Shown in pieces: positions 38,324 through 47,044 of a stretch of DNA of 64,000 bases. Both the position numbers and the translations under genes were made by a program. The notes beneath the pieces are model-generated. The model ran no database searches. It worked only from the letters and a program-made list of their open reading frames with translations, and was not told the origin of the DNA. Numbering within the stretch: position 1 is the first letter of the stretch; every line of letters begins with the position of its first letter. This DNA is from Caloramator fervidus (GTDB lineage: Bacteria; Bacillota; Clostridia; Clostridiales; Caloramatoraceae): the NCBI RefSeq assembly GCF_900108045.1, contig NZ_FNUK01000002.1, positions 1 to 64,000 on the forward strand, given 5' to 3'.

Positions 38324-40489
38324 ATGGCAAGAAAAAAAATTGAGAATAATCAGGTTATTTATGATATTTATGGAATAATATTATTAGCATTTTCTGTTTT
38401 ATTTTTAATTAGTATTTTTTTTAAACCTACTGGAATAATTGGAAGACTATTTTTGGATTTTTTCTTTGGGGCTTTAGGTATAGGTGCTTATATATTGCCT
38501 TTTATGTCATTATTAATTGGAGTGTTTTTGATTTTAAATAAAAAAGCAATAAAAATTAAACAAAGGTTTATAGCTATAATATTAATGATATATTCATTTA
38601 TGTTAATAAATCACTTAAGATATTCTTCAAAGTTTGTAAGTTTAAAAGTTAAAGATAGATTATATCAAGCTTATAAATTAGGTGTAGAAAGAAAAGGTGG
38701 AGGAATTATTTGTGAATTTTTAAATATGCCATTGCTTTATTTGTTTGGAACCATGGGAACTTACATAATTATTTTGGCTGCTTTTTTAGTATATTTAATT
38801 CTTATTACAGAAAAGCCAATAAGGGATATATTGGACTTTTTATTTAAACTGATTAAAGCTTTTTTAAAAGAAAAGCAGAATAAGATAAAAGTAGATTCAG
38901 TTTGTATAGGAAAGGATGTTAATAGTAAAGAAGAGAAAAGTGATCTTAAAGATCTAGAAAAAATAGAATTAAGTTGTGAAACAAAGGTAAGCGAGAATAG
39001 GGATATTAAAGCAACTGAAATACATAAAAATGAATTAGAAGTTAAGATTAATATTTTAGAAAATAATAATAATCATAAAATTGTTTATTCTTGTCCTCCA
39101 ATTGAATTATTAAATGATAATAGAATTAAAACAAATAATGATAAAAGAGAATTATTAATAAATGCTAAATTATTAGAAGAAACACTTGCTAATTTTGGAA
39201 TTGAAGCAAAAGTTATACAGGTCACAAAAGGACCTACGGTTACAAGATATGAAGTTCAACCAGGTGTTGGGGTTAAGGTAAGTAAAATAGTTAATTTATC
39301 AGATGATATAGCTTTAAGTTTAGCTGCACCAAGCATAAGAATAGAAGCACCTATACCGGGTAAATCAGCAATAGGAATAGAAATTCCTAACAAAGAGGTT
39401 ATTCCTGTATACCTAAGAGAAGTCATAGAATCAGATGAGTTTCAAAATTTTAATTCAGATTTAGCATTTGCGTTAGGGAAAGACATTAGTGGTAAATGCA
39501 TTGTAGCTGATATTGCAAAAATGCCTCATTTATTAATAGCAGGGGCTACAGGTTCAGGTAAAAGTGTTTGTATAAATACATTGATAATAAGTTTAATTTA
39601 CAAGTCTTCTCCTAGTGATGTAAAAATGCTTTTAATAGATCCAAAAGTTGTTGAGCTTTCAATTTATAATGGAATACCTCACCTTATTATTCCAGTTGTA
39701 ACTGATCCACGAAAAGCTGCTTCTGCACTTGAATGGGCAGTATCTGAAATGACGTCAAGATATAAATTATTTGCAGATAACAATGTAAGAAATTTAGAGA
39801 GTTATAATAAGCTTATGGCAGAAGTATCTCCTGAAAAGAAACTTCCTAAAATTGTTATTGTTATAGATGAGCTTGCAGACTTGATGATGGTGGCACCTTC
39901 GGAGGTAGAGGATGCTATAACAAGATTAGCACAAATGGCAAGAGCCGCAGGTATACATCTTGTAATTGCTACCCAAAGACCTTCTGTAGATGTTATAACT
40001 GGAGTTATAAAAGCAAATATTCCTTCTAGAATTTCGTTTGCTGTATCAAGTCAGATTGATTCAAGAACAATATTAGATATGACAGGAGCTGAAAAATTAC
40101 TTGGTAAAGGAGATATGTTATTCTTACCTATAGGTGAAAATAAGCCAATAAGAATACAAGGAGCATTTGTATCAGAAAAAGAAGTAGAAAATGTAGTTGA
40201 ATACTTAAAAAGAACTTTTAATACTCAATATGATGAAAAAATAGTAGAAAAACTGTCAGAAGAGAAGGGACAAGTAAGTAGCGAAGGTGTTGTAGATGAG
40301 CTGTTGCCCCAAGCAATTGAGTTAGCTATCGAGCTTGGTCAAATATCTGCATCTATGTTACAAAGACGTTTCAGAATAGGCTTTAATAGAGCTGCACGTT
40401 TAGTAGATGAAATGGAAAAGCGGGGTATAATAGGTCCTCAGGAAGGAAGCAAGCCCAGACAAGTTATTGTTAGCAAGAATGATTTATAG
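38324..40489 (+). CDS. ftsK: DNA translocase FtsK/SpoIIIE
   Basis: This membrane-anchored ATPase pumps chromosomal DNA through a closing septum. The 721-residue protein has four N-terminal membrane segments, a low-complexity linker (~185-270), and the FtsK motor with Walker A GATGSGKSV and the VIDELADLMM Walker B region. A C-terminal winged-helix gamma domain (QISASMLQRRFRIGFNRAARLVDEMEKRGI) reads polar sequences. In a spore former either the vegetative or the sporulation role is possible. Only one copy is in this window. Confidence 0.96.
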   Translation: MARKKIENNQVIYDIYGIILLAFSVLFLISIFFKPTGIIGRLFLDFFFGALGIGAYILPFMSLLIGVFLILNKKAIKIKQRFIAIILMIYSFMLINHLRYSSKFVSLKVKDRLYQAYKLGVERKGGGIICEFLNMPLLYLFGTMGTYIIILAAFLVYLILITEKPIRDILDFLFKLIKAFLKEKQNKIKVDSVCIGKDVNSKEEKSDLKDLEKIELSCETKVSENRDIKATEIHKNELEVKINILENNNNHKIVYSCPPIELLNDNRIKTNNDKRELLINAKLLEETLANFGIEAKVIQVTKGPTVTRYEVQPGVGVKVSKIVNLSDDIALSLAAPSIRIEAPIPGKSAIGIEIPNKEVIPVYLREVIESDEFQNFNSDLAFALGKDISGKCIVADIAKMPHLLIAGATGSGKSVCINTLIISLIYKSSPSDVKMLLIDPKVVELSIYNGIPHLIIPVVTDPRKAASALEWAVSEMTSRYKLFADNNVRNLESYNKLMAEVSPEKKLPKIVIVIDELADLMMVAPSEVEDAITRLAQMARAAGIHLVIATQRPSVDVITGVIKANIPSRISFAVSSQIDSRTILDMTGAEKLLGKGDMLFLPIGENKPIRIQGAFVSEKEVENVVEYLKRTFNTQYDEKIVEKLSEEKGQVSSEGVVDELLPQAIELAIELGQISASMLQRRFRIGFNRAARLVDEMEKRGIIGPQEGSKPRQVIVSKNDL

Positions 40490-40515
40490 ATGTTTGTAAG
40501 TTGTATTAAAAAATA

Positions 40516-40544
40516 TTGTCGAAATAAATTGATTTTGATATTAT
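40516..40544 (+). promoter_or_regulatory. Candidate promoter with a Spo0A-box-like -35 before rimO
   Basis: TTGTCGAAA at 40516-40524 matches the core of a Spo0A box and overlaps a TTGTCG -35 element. A TATTAT -10 follows 17 bp later at 40539-40544. Spo0A-activated SigA promoters often have this layout. The 7-base core is expected several times by chance in 64 kb, so this is weak. Confidence 0.35.
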
Positions 40545-40646
40545 ATAGTATATAAAAATTTAAAAACGTAAAAATTAGTTAAAAAATAATGAAATGATTT
40601 GGAAATATTTAGTATTACCCAGGAAATTACAAGGAGAGGATTTAGA

Positions 40647-41981
40647 ATGTATAGTATAGGCTTTATATCTCTTGGATGTGATAAAAATAGAGTTGATTCA
40701 GAAATAATGCTTGCTAAACTTTCGAAAAATGGATATAACATTACTAATAAAGCAGAAGAAGCAGATGTAATAATTATTAATACTTGTGGTTTTATTGAGT
40801 CTGCAAAATTAGAGTCAATAGAGACAATATTAGAAATGGCTAAAAATAAAGAGAATAGGTGTAAGTCTATAATTGTTACCGGATGCATGGCACAAAGATA
40901 TAAAGAAGAACTTATTAAAGAAATGCCAGAAATTGATGCTATAGTTGGAGTAGGAAGTTATAAAGATATATGCAACGTTGTAGAAGAAACTCTAAAAGGA
41001 AACAAGGGAATTGTAAGAATCTATCCTTTAGATTTTAAAATAGAACAAGAAGAAAGAATGTTAACAACTCCTAATCATTATGCATACTTAAAGATTGCTG
41101 AAGGATGTAATAATAATTGTTCTTATTGTATTATCCCTAAGATAAGAGGAAGATATAGAAGTAAAAATATGAATGATATAATAAATGAAGCAAAGGATTT
41201 AGTTAAAAAAGGAGTTAAAGAAATAATATTAGTAGCTCAAGATACAACAATGTATGGTATTGATATTTATGGTAAAAGAATGTTGTCTGAACTCTTACAT
41301 GAACTTGAAAAAATAGAAGGACTTCATTGGATTAGAGTTATGTATTGTTATCCAGAGCAAATTAATGAGGAATTAATAAATACCATAAAAGAGAGCAATA
41401 AGATTTTACACTATTTTGATATTCCTATTCAGCATATAAGTGATAAGATTTTGAAAAAAATGAATAGAAGAACAACTAAACAACAAATATTGAGTCTCAT
41501 TAAAAATATTAGAAATAAAATTCCTGATGCAATTATACGAACTTCAATTATTGTAGGATTTCCCGGAGAAAGTGATAAAGATTTTGAAGAACTTAAAGCG
41601 TTTTTATATGAATATAAGTTAGAAAGGGTAGGGATTTTTACTTATTCTCCTGAAGAAGGAACAGAAGCTTTTCATATGAAGGAACAAGTAGATGAAAAAA
41701 TTAAAAAAATAAGATTGGATATATTAATGAAGCAGCAAGCAAAAATTTCATTTGCTAAGAATAAACAAATGGTTGGCAAAACTTTTGATGTTATAATTGA
41801 TGGATTAAATAATAAAGGATTATATTATGGCAGAACTTATGCAGATGCACCAGAAGTTGATCAAAACGTATTTATAAAAACTTCTAAAAAGCTCAAAAAT
41901 GGAGATTTTGTAAAAGTAAAAATTATAGAAGCTTATACTTATGATTTAATAGGAGAGATAGAAGATGAATCTAGCAAATAG
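40647..41981 (+). CDS. rimO: Ribosomal protein S12 methylthiotransferase RimO
   Basis: RimO is a radical SAM enzyme that adds a methylthio group to Asp of S12. It has an N-terminal UPF0004 domain (GCDKNRVDSE, NTCGFIESAK), a radical SAM motif CNNNCSYCIIPKIRGRYRS, and a C-terminal TRAM domain. The length from ATG 40647 is 444 residues. ATG 40647 has AAGGAGAGG 7 nt before it. The longer frame from TTG 40599 has no ribosome site. It overlaps pgsA. Confidence 0.95.
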   Translation: MYSIGFISLGCDKNRVDSEIMLAKLSKNGYNITNKAEEADVIIINTCGFIESAKLESIETILEMAKNKENRCKSIIVTGCMAQRYKEELIKEMPEIDAIVGVGSYKDICNVVEETLKGNKGIVRIYPLDFKIEQEERMLTTPNHYAYLKIAEGCNNNCSYCIIPKIRGRYRSKNMNDIINEAKDLVKKGVKEIILVAQDTTMYGIDIYGKRMLSELLHELEKIEGLHWIRVMYCYPEQINEELINTIKESNKILHYFDIPIQHISDKILKKMNRRTTKQQILSLIKNIRNKIPDAIIRTSIIVGFPGESDKDFEELKAFLYEYKLERVGIFTYSPEEGTEAFHMKEQVDEKIKKIRLDILMKQQAKISFAKNKQMVGKTFDVIIDGLNNKGLYYGRTYADAPEVDQNVFIKTSKKLKNGDFVKVKIIEAYTYDLIGEIEDESSK

Positions 41982-42483
41982 GTTGACAATTTTAAGGATA
42001 ATTTTAGTTCCTGTTTTTTTGTTTTTTATAGCAATAAAAATTAAATATGGAAATTTCTTAGCAGCTTTTATATTTATAGTTGCTGCTATAACTGATACAT
42101 TAGACGGTTATATTGCAAGAAAAAGAAAAGAAATAACCAAATTTGGAAAGTTTATGGATCCTTTAGCGGATAAATTGATTGTAACAGCAGCATTAATTTC
42201 ATTAGTTGAATTAAATAAAATAGCATCTTGGTCAGTTATGATAATTATAGCACGAGAATTTGCTGTTACAGGATTAAGAGCTTTGGCAGCATCTGAAGGA
42301 AAAATTATTGCTGCAAGCAAGTGGGGAAAAGCTAAAACTGTTATTCAAATTATAGCTATTATAGCAGCTCTTATTGAATTACCTTATAGTAATATTTTAA
42401 TGTGGGTAGCTATTTTAGTTACAATCATTTCAGGTGTTGATTATTTTACAAAAAATTTAGATGTTTTAGATTATAAGTCTTAA
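41965..42483 (+). CDS. pgsA: CDP-diacylglycerol-glycerol-3-phosphate 3-phosphatidyltransferase
   Basis: PgsA makes phosphatidylglycerol phosphate. The 172-residue membrane protein shows the CDP-alcohol transferase motif D-x2-DG-x2-AR-x8-G-x3-D-x3-D (TDTLDGYIARKRK, FGKFMDPLADK). About five hydrophobic segments are present. It overlaps the rimO end by 17 bp, which is the standard rimO-pgsA-recA order. A terminator follows. Confidence 0.96.
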   Translation: MNLANRLTILRIILVPVFLFFIAIKIKYGNFLAAFIFIVAAITDTLDGYIARKRKEITKFGKFMDPLADKLIVTAALISLVELNKIASWSVMIIIAREFAVTGLRALAASEGKIIAASKWGKAKTVIQIIAIIAALIELPYSNILMWVAILVTIISGVDYFTKNLDVLDYKS

Positions 42484-42520
42484 AAGCCAGATATAAAAAG
42501 ATCTGGCTTTATTTATTTTT
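42483..42520 (+). terminator. Intrinsic terminator after pgsA
   Basis: A 10-bp stem AAAGCCAGAT / ATCTGGCTTT with an ATTTATTTTT tail. Confidence 0.88.
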
Positions 42521-42529
42521 AATTTATTA

Positions 42530-42555
42530 CATAAATGATATTATCATAAATGATA
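42530..42555 (+). repeat. 11-bp direct repeat upstream of the recA promoter
   Basis: CATAAATGATA occurs twice (42530-42540, 42545-42555), 15 bp apart, followed by two AAATCAC-like copies. It lies about 35 bp before the recA -35. Function unknown. Confidence 0.5.
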
Positions 42556-42590
42556 AAAATCACAAAAATCACAAAAAACAAAGAATAGAA

Positions 42591-42619
42591 TTGACCCAAA
42601 CAAAAAAATAATGTATAAT
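42591..42619 (+). promoter_or_regulatory. SigA-type promoter of recA
   Basis: TTGACC (42591-42596) and TATAAT (42614-42619) are 17 bp apart. Confidence 0.88.
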
Positions 42620-42625
42620 AAATCA

Positions 42626-42639
42626 AGAACAAACGTTCG
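42626..42639 (+). promoter_or_regulatory. LexA (SOS) box of recA
   Basis: AGAACAAACGTTCG contains the palindrome GAAC-N4-GTTC at the expected transcription start of recA. It fits the Gram-positive SOS operator. LexA is encoded in this window (55866). Confidence 0.88.
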
Positions 42640-42655
42640 AAAAGGAGAGATAAAA

Positions 42656-43675
42656 ATGAACAATGAAAAATTAAAAGCATTAGAATTAGCAATAAGTCAA
42701 ATAGAAAAACAATTCGGAAAAGGTGCAGTAATGAAATTGGGTGAAAACTCAAAACTAAATATTGAAGCAATATCAACTGGATCATTAGATCTTGATATTG
42801 CACTAGGAATAGGTGGAGTACCTAGAGGAAGAATTGTTGAAATATTCGGTCCAGAATCCTCAGGTAAAACAACAGTTGCACTTCATATTATCGCTGAAGC
42901 ACAAAAATTAGGAGGAGCAGCAGCTTTTATAGATGCAGAACATGCTTTAGATCCAGTTTATGCCCAAAAACTTGGTGTTGATATAGATAATCTAATAGTT
43001 TCACAACCTGATACAGGAGAACAAGCATTAGAAATAGCTGAAGCACTTGTAAGGTCAGGAGCAATAGATGTAATTGTTATAGATTCCGTTGCTGCATTAG
43101 TTCCAAAAGCAGAAATTGAAGGAGAAATGGGAGATTCTTACGTAGGATTACAAGCAAGATTAATGTCTCAAGCATTAAGGAAGCTAGCTGGTGCAATAAA
43201 TAAATCTAGATGCGTAGCAATTTTCATAAACCAATTAAGAGAAAAAGTAGGTGTTATGTTTGGTAACCCTGAAACAACTCCAGGCGGAAGAGCTTTAAAA
43301 TTTTATGCGTCAGTTAGATTAGATGTTAGAAAAGTAGATGGAATAAAACAAGGTGAAGATATAACTGGCAGTAGAACAAGAGTTAAAGTAGTAAAAAACA
43401 AGGTTGCTCCTCCATTTAAACAAGCTGAATTTGATATTATGTATGGGGAAGGTATATCAAGAGAAGGTAATATATTAGATGTTGGTGTTAATTGTGATAT
43501 TATCCAAAAAAGCGGATCATGGTTTTCTTACAAAGATATTAAGTTAGGTCAAGGAAGAGAAAATGCAAAACAATACTTAAAAGAAAATCCAAGCTTGGCA
43601 TTAGAAATTGAAAATAAAATTAGAGAAAAATTTAATTTACCTATTCTTCAACCTAAAGTAGAAGAAAATCAATAA
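42656..43675 (+). CDS. recA: Recombinase RecA
   Basis: RecA drives strand exchange and activates LexA self-cleavage. The 339-residue protein has the Walker [42 protein letters not shown] and the loop regions [10 protein letters not shown] and [28 protein letters not shown] in segments. The ATG at 42656 follows AAAAGGAGAG. The in-frame ATG at 42611 lies inside the promoter and was rejected. SOS control is visible upstream. Confidence 0.98.
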   Translation: MNNEKLKALELAISQIEKQFGKGAVMKLGENSKLNIEAISTGSLDLDIALGIGGVPRGRIVEIFGPESSGKTTVALHIIAEAQKLGGAAAFIDAEHALDPVYAQKLGVDIDNLIVSQPDTGEQALEIAEALVRSGAIDVIVIDSVAALVPKAEIEGEMGDSYVGLQARLMSQALRKLAGAINKSRCVAIFINQLREKVGVMFGNPETTPGGRALKFYASVRLDVRKVDGIKQGEDITGSRTRVKVVKNKVAPPFKQAEFDIMYGEGISREGNILDVGVNCDIIQKSGSWFSYKDIKLGQGRENAKQYLKENPSLALEIENKIREKFNLPILQPKVEENQ

Positions 43676-43704
43676 AAAGACATCCCTTAAGGGATGTCTT
43701 TTTT
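43676..43704 (+). terminator. Intrinsic terminator after recA
   Basis: An 11-bp stem AAAGACATCCC / GGGATGTCTTT with a TTAA loop and a T-run. recX begins 14 bp later, so read-through is likely partial. Confidence 0.9.
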
Positions 43705-43717
43705 GGGGTGACTATAA

Positions 43718-44332
43718 ATGAAAATCACAAGTATAATTAAATCTAAAAGTGATAAATTTTATTTTGTATATTTTTGTAATGAAAAATATTTAAAAGTTAC
43801 TCTAGAAGAAATAATAAAATTTAATCTTAAGGAAGGAAAAGAACTTTCAGATGAAGAAATAAATAATATAGCTAAAGAAACAGAATTAAAATTATCATAT
43901 AATTATGCATTAAACTTGTTAGCTTATAAAGAATACACTGAAAGTGAAATAAGAAAAAAATTAACTAAAAAAGGGTTTTCGAATCTTTGCATAGAAAACA
44001 CTATAAGCAAATTAAAACATTATAATTTTATTAACGATTACGAGTATGCTAAAAAATATATAAATCATTGTTTGTCTAAAAAGTTGGGTAAAAGAAGAAT
44101 ATCATATGGATTAAATTCTAAAGGTATAAACTTTGATAATTTACATATAGAAGTACAACAAGAAACTTTACTAGAAAATGCTAAAAACATTGCATTAAAG
44201 AAATACGCCAAAATCAAAGACAAGCAAAACGTAAAATTAAGACTTTACAATTACCTTGCATACAAAGGTTATGATAATGATATAATATTACAAGTTTTAA
44301 AAGAAGTAATAAAAGAAAACGATGGTGATTAA
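43718..44332 (+). CDS. recX: Regulatory protein RecX
   Basis: RecX modulates RecA filaments. The 204-residue, lysine-rich helical protein shows the family pattern: NYALNLLAYKEYTESEIRKKLTKKGF, then FINDYEYAKKYINHCLSKKLGKRRISYGL. No catalytic motif is expected. It follows recA after its terminator and is 2 bp ahead of the Mre11-like gene, so recX and the downstream four-gene set are probably cotranscribed. Confidence 0.92.
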   Translation: MKITSIIKSKSDKFYFVYFCNEKYLKVTLEEIIKFNLKEGKELSDEEINNIAKETELKLSYNYALNLLAYKEYTESEIRKKLTKKGFSNLCIENTISKLKHYNFINDYEYAKKYINHCLSKKLGKRRISYGLNSKGINFDNLHIEVQQETLLENAKNIALKKYAKIKDKQNVKLRLYNYLAYKGYDNDIILQVLKEVIKENDGD

Positions 44333-44334
44333 TT

Positions 44335-45324
44335 ATGAGATTTTTATTTTTTACAGACTTGCATATAAGAGGAAATAATCCAAGATCAAGAAAAGATAAT
44401 TTTGTTGAAACATTAAAGGCAAAATTAAACGAGTTAGTTGAAATTTCTATAAATGAAAACATTGATAAAGTCTTATTTGGTGGAGATTTATTTGACCGCC
44501 CTGATGTTTCTATATCAGTTGTTAAAGATTTTATTAAAATTATAAAAAATTTTCCAACTCCCATTTTGTGCGTAATTGGTAATCATGACGTTTATGGACA
44601 AAATCCAAATTCAGTTAATAGAACAATTTTAGGACTACTTGAAGAACTTAAAATAGTAGAATTTTTAGATCACCAACCTAAAATATTTTATACAAATAAT
44701 GGAAAAAGTATTCAAGTAACAGGTAGCAATTACTATTACAATGTTGATGGAAAAGATAAGTCGGCTTACATAGTAAATAAAAAATTTGCAGATTACGCCA
44801 TACACGTAGTTCATGGTTTTTTATTAGAAAAACCCTTTAATAATGAGGTTAATTATACACTAATTGATGATATAGCACCATTTACAGCTGCAGATGTAAC
44901 TTTAGCTGGGCATTATCATAATGGGTTTGGTATAAAAAATTATTGTAATAAATATTTTATAAATCCAGGAGCAATCTCAAGAATTAGTAATGCATTATCT
45001 GAAATTAGAAGAATTCCTTCATATGTTATAATAGATATAGATTCACATATAAATACAGAAATAAGACCACTAAAATGCGCACAAATTGGTGAAAATGTAT
45101 TAGATAGAGAAAAACTTATTATAGAACATAACAAAAATATTTTGTTTAATAAATTTGTTCATCAAATTACCTCATATGGAAATTTTGAATTAATGAAATT
45201 AGAAAATATAATTTCAGAAATAGCTAAACATGAAAATATTAGTGAAATCATAAAAAATGAAGCATTAAATAAAATAGCATTGGCTCAAGATTTAATTTCT
45301 AAAGAGGAAGTGAATTTAGAATGA
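44335..45324 (+). CDS. Metallophosphoesterase, SbcD/Mre11-like
   Basis: This is a 329-residue calcineurin-like phosphoesterase related to the Mre11/SbcD nuclease. All five motifs are visible: TDLHIRG, GGDLFDR, IGNHDVYG, a histidine in HVVHGF, and GHYHNG. SbcD cuts DNA ends together with the Rad50-like ATPase SbcC. Its stop overlaps the start of the Walker A half (ATGA), pointing to a joint product. It is shorter than E. coli SbcD (400) but fits phosphoesterase partners of Rad50 in other bacteria and phages. Confidence 0.88.
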   Translation: MRFLFFTDLHIRGNNPRSRKDNFVETLKAKLNELVEISINENIDKVLFGGDLFDRPDVSISVVKDFIKIIKNFPTPILCVIGNHDVYGQNPNSVNRTILGLLEELKIVEFLDHQPKIFYTNNGKSIQVTGSNYYYNVDGKDKSAYIVNKKFADYAIHVVHGFLLEKPFNNEVNYTLIDDIAPFTAADVTLAGHYHNGFGIKNYCNKYFINPGAISRISNALSEIRRIPSYVIIDIDSHINTEIRPLKCAQIGENVLDREKLIIEHNKNILFNKFVHQITSYGNFELMKLENIISEIAKHENISEIIKNEALNKIALAQDLISKEEVNLE

Positions 45325-46781
45325 GGTATATAAAAAGTATAGAAATAGAAAACTTTCAATCTCATAAGTATACCAAAATAGATTTTATAAATGGCTTAAA
45401 CATTATTACAGGACCATCAGATAATGGAAAAACAGCTATTATAAGAGCTTTAAAATGGGTATTATACAATGAACCAAAAGGAAGTGACTTTATAAGACAA
45501 GGAGAAAATACATGCAGAGTTTCAATTACGTTAGATAATGATATAAAAATCACTAGAAAAAAATATAAGAATAAAAATACATACATAATAACATATCCTA
45601 ACGGAGAAGAAACTAGATTTGAAGGATTTGGTAATGATATTCCTCCTGAAGTTTTAAAAGAACATGGAATAAGAAAAATTTATATAGATCCTTCTTCAAT
45701 AGAAAGTATAAACATTTCTGAACAATTAGATGCTCCTTTTATGTTAAGCAAATCAGGACCTATAAAAGCCAAAGCAATAGGAAAGTTAGTAGGTGTCCAT
45801 TATGTTGATACAGCAATTAAGTTAGTAGACAAAGATATATTAAACATAGAAAATCAAAAAAAACAAAGATTAGATAAAATAAATGAACTAAAATTAAAGT
45901 TAAATGAATTTGAAAATTTAAACTTATTATTAGATTATCTAAAAAACAAGGAAGAAAAAATTAATAAAATAAAATCATACAATGAAAAATTAAAAAAATT
46001 AATGGAACTGAAAACTAACTTAGATAACCTTTATAAAGAAACATTAGAATTGGAACAAACCCTATCACAATTTACAAATATTAATAGAGCAGAGTATGAT
46101 TTATTAAACTTGGATACTAAAATTAAAGATTATAACTTAATAAATAATTATCATTTAAGAATTTTCAAAATAAATGAGGAACTTATTAATACAAATAAAT
46201 TATTCAGCCAAACAAAAAATATTGATAAAATTGAAGATTATTATAAAAAGCTTACTTTATCAATAAAAACACTTATTTCTTTAAAAGAATTTAAAGAAAA
46301 ATATGATGATGTAATTAAAAATTTAAATTCTCTTAAAAAATTAGTTGATTCTTTATCAAATTTAGAAAAAATTCATCAAAATTATTACGATCTGGAAAAA
46401 AAACATACTATGCTATTACAGCTTAAAGCTAAACTTAAAGAATATAAAGAAATAAGTAATCGTATTTTAGTAGGACAAGATTTCACAAAAAACTTTAATG
46501 AAGTCAACAAAGCTATGTTATTATTAGAAAATTTAAATTATATATTAGTAAAATATAACAAAATATCAGAAATACTTAATAAATTTAAGAGTATTAATTT
46601 ACAATTAAATGAATATAAAAAACAAGTTACTAACATCAACAGTGAACTAGACTTTTTAATAAATGAATATGCAAATAATCTTAAAAAACTTGGCAGATGT
46701 CCAGTTTGCTTATCAAAAATACAAGATAATGTAATTGAATATATAATAAATGAATTAAGAGGAGTTGGTTCTAATGAATAG
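45321..46781 (+). CDS. Rad50/SbcC-like ATPase, N-terminal half with CxxC hook-like end
   Basis: This 486-residue protein has a Rad50-type N-lobe: IEIENFQSHKYTKIDF and Walker A GPSDNGKT at 31-38. From about residue 180 it is coiled coil, rich in K, L, N and E. At residues 460-463 there is CPVC, like a Rad50 zinc-hook knuckle, followed by only ~23 residues. No Walker B, signature motif or C-lobe is present, unlike complete SbcC of about 1000 residues. Those elements sit in a separate gene at 47045. The proteins probably assemble in trans. It overlaps the nuclease gene by 4 bp. Confidence 0.85.
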   Translation: MRYIKSIEIENFQSHKYTKIDFINGLNIITGPSDNGKTAIIRALKWVLYNEPKGSDFIRQGENTCRVSITLDNDIKITRKKYKNKNTYIITYPNGEETRFEGFGNDIPPEVLKEHGIRKIYIDPSSIESINISEQLDAPFMLSKSGPIKAKAIGKLVGVHYVDTAIKLVDKDILNIENQKKQRLDKINELKLKLNEFENLNLLLDYLKNKEEKINKIKSYNEKLKKLMELKTNLDNLYKETLELEQTLSQFTNINRAEYDLLNLDTKIKDYNLINNYHLRIFKINEELINTNKLFSQTKNIDKIEDYYKKLTLSIKTLISLKEFKEKYDDVIKNLNSLKKLVDSLSNLEKIHQNYYDLEKKHTMLLQLKAKLKEYKEISNRILVGQDFTKNFNEVNKAMLLLENLNYILVKYNKISEILNKFKSINLQLNEYKKQVTNINSELDFLINEYANNLKKLGRCPVCLSKIQDNVIEYIINELRGVGSNE

Positions 46782-47031
46782 TTATGAAGAAAAAATACAA
46801 CAACTTAAAGAAAAGATAGAAAAGGCAAAAAATATTAAAATTAAAGCAGAGGCTAGATTAGAAACTCTACAAAAGCAAAAAGAAGAAATAATAAAGCAAT
46901 TGGAAGATATGGGGATTAATCCCAATGATTTAGATAAAGAAATAAAAAGGCTAGAATCAGAAATTTTATATCTCATTGAAGAAATTGAGAAAGCACTTCC
47001 TCCAGACAACATATTATATAATAACAAATAA
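46774..47031 (+). CDS. Small coiled-coil protein between the two Rad50-like halves
   Basis: This is an 85-residue protein that appears almost wholly helical coiled coil: SYEEKIQQLKEKIEKAKN, then repeated K/E/L heptads to EILYLIEEIEKAL. It has no enzyme motif. ATG 46774 overlaps the end of the Walker A-half gene by 8 bp and has AAGAGGAG about 9 nt upstream. The in-frame TTG at 46765 is less likely. It is followed 13 bp later by the C-lobe gene. By location it may bridge the two ATPase halves or supply a returning coiled-coil arm. I do not recognise the family. Confidence 0.75.
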   Translation: MNSYEEKIQQLKEKIEKAKNIKIKAEARLETLQKQKEEIIKQLEDMGINPNDLDKEIKRLESEILYLIEEIEKALPPDNILYNNK

Positions 47032-47044
47032 GGGTGATATATTA

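Noticed and set aside
42611-42655. Upstream ATG of recA
   Set aside because: It lies within the promoter and SOS box and lacks a ribosome site.
46976-47044. Start of the C-lobe Rad50-like gene at 46976
   Set aside because: It would overlap the small coiled-coil gene heavily and has no ribosome site. ATG 47045 has a good one.
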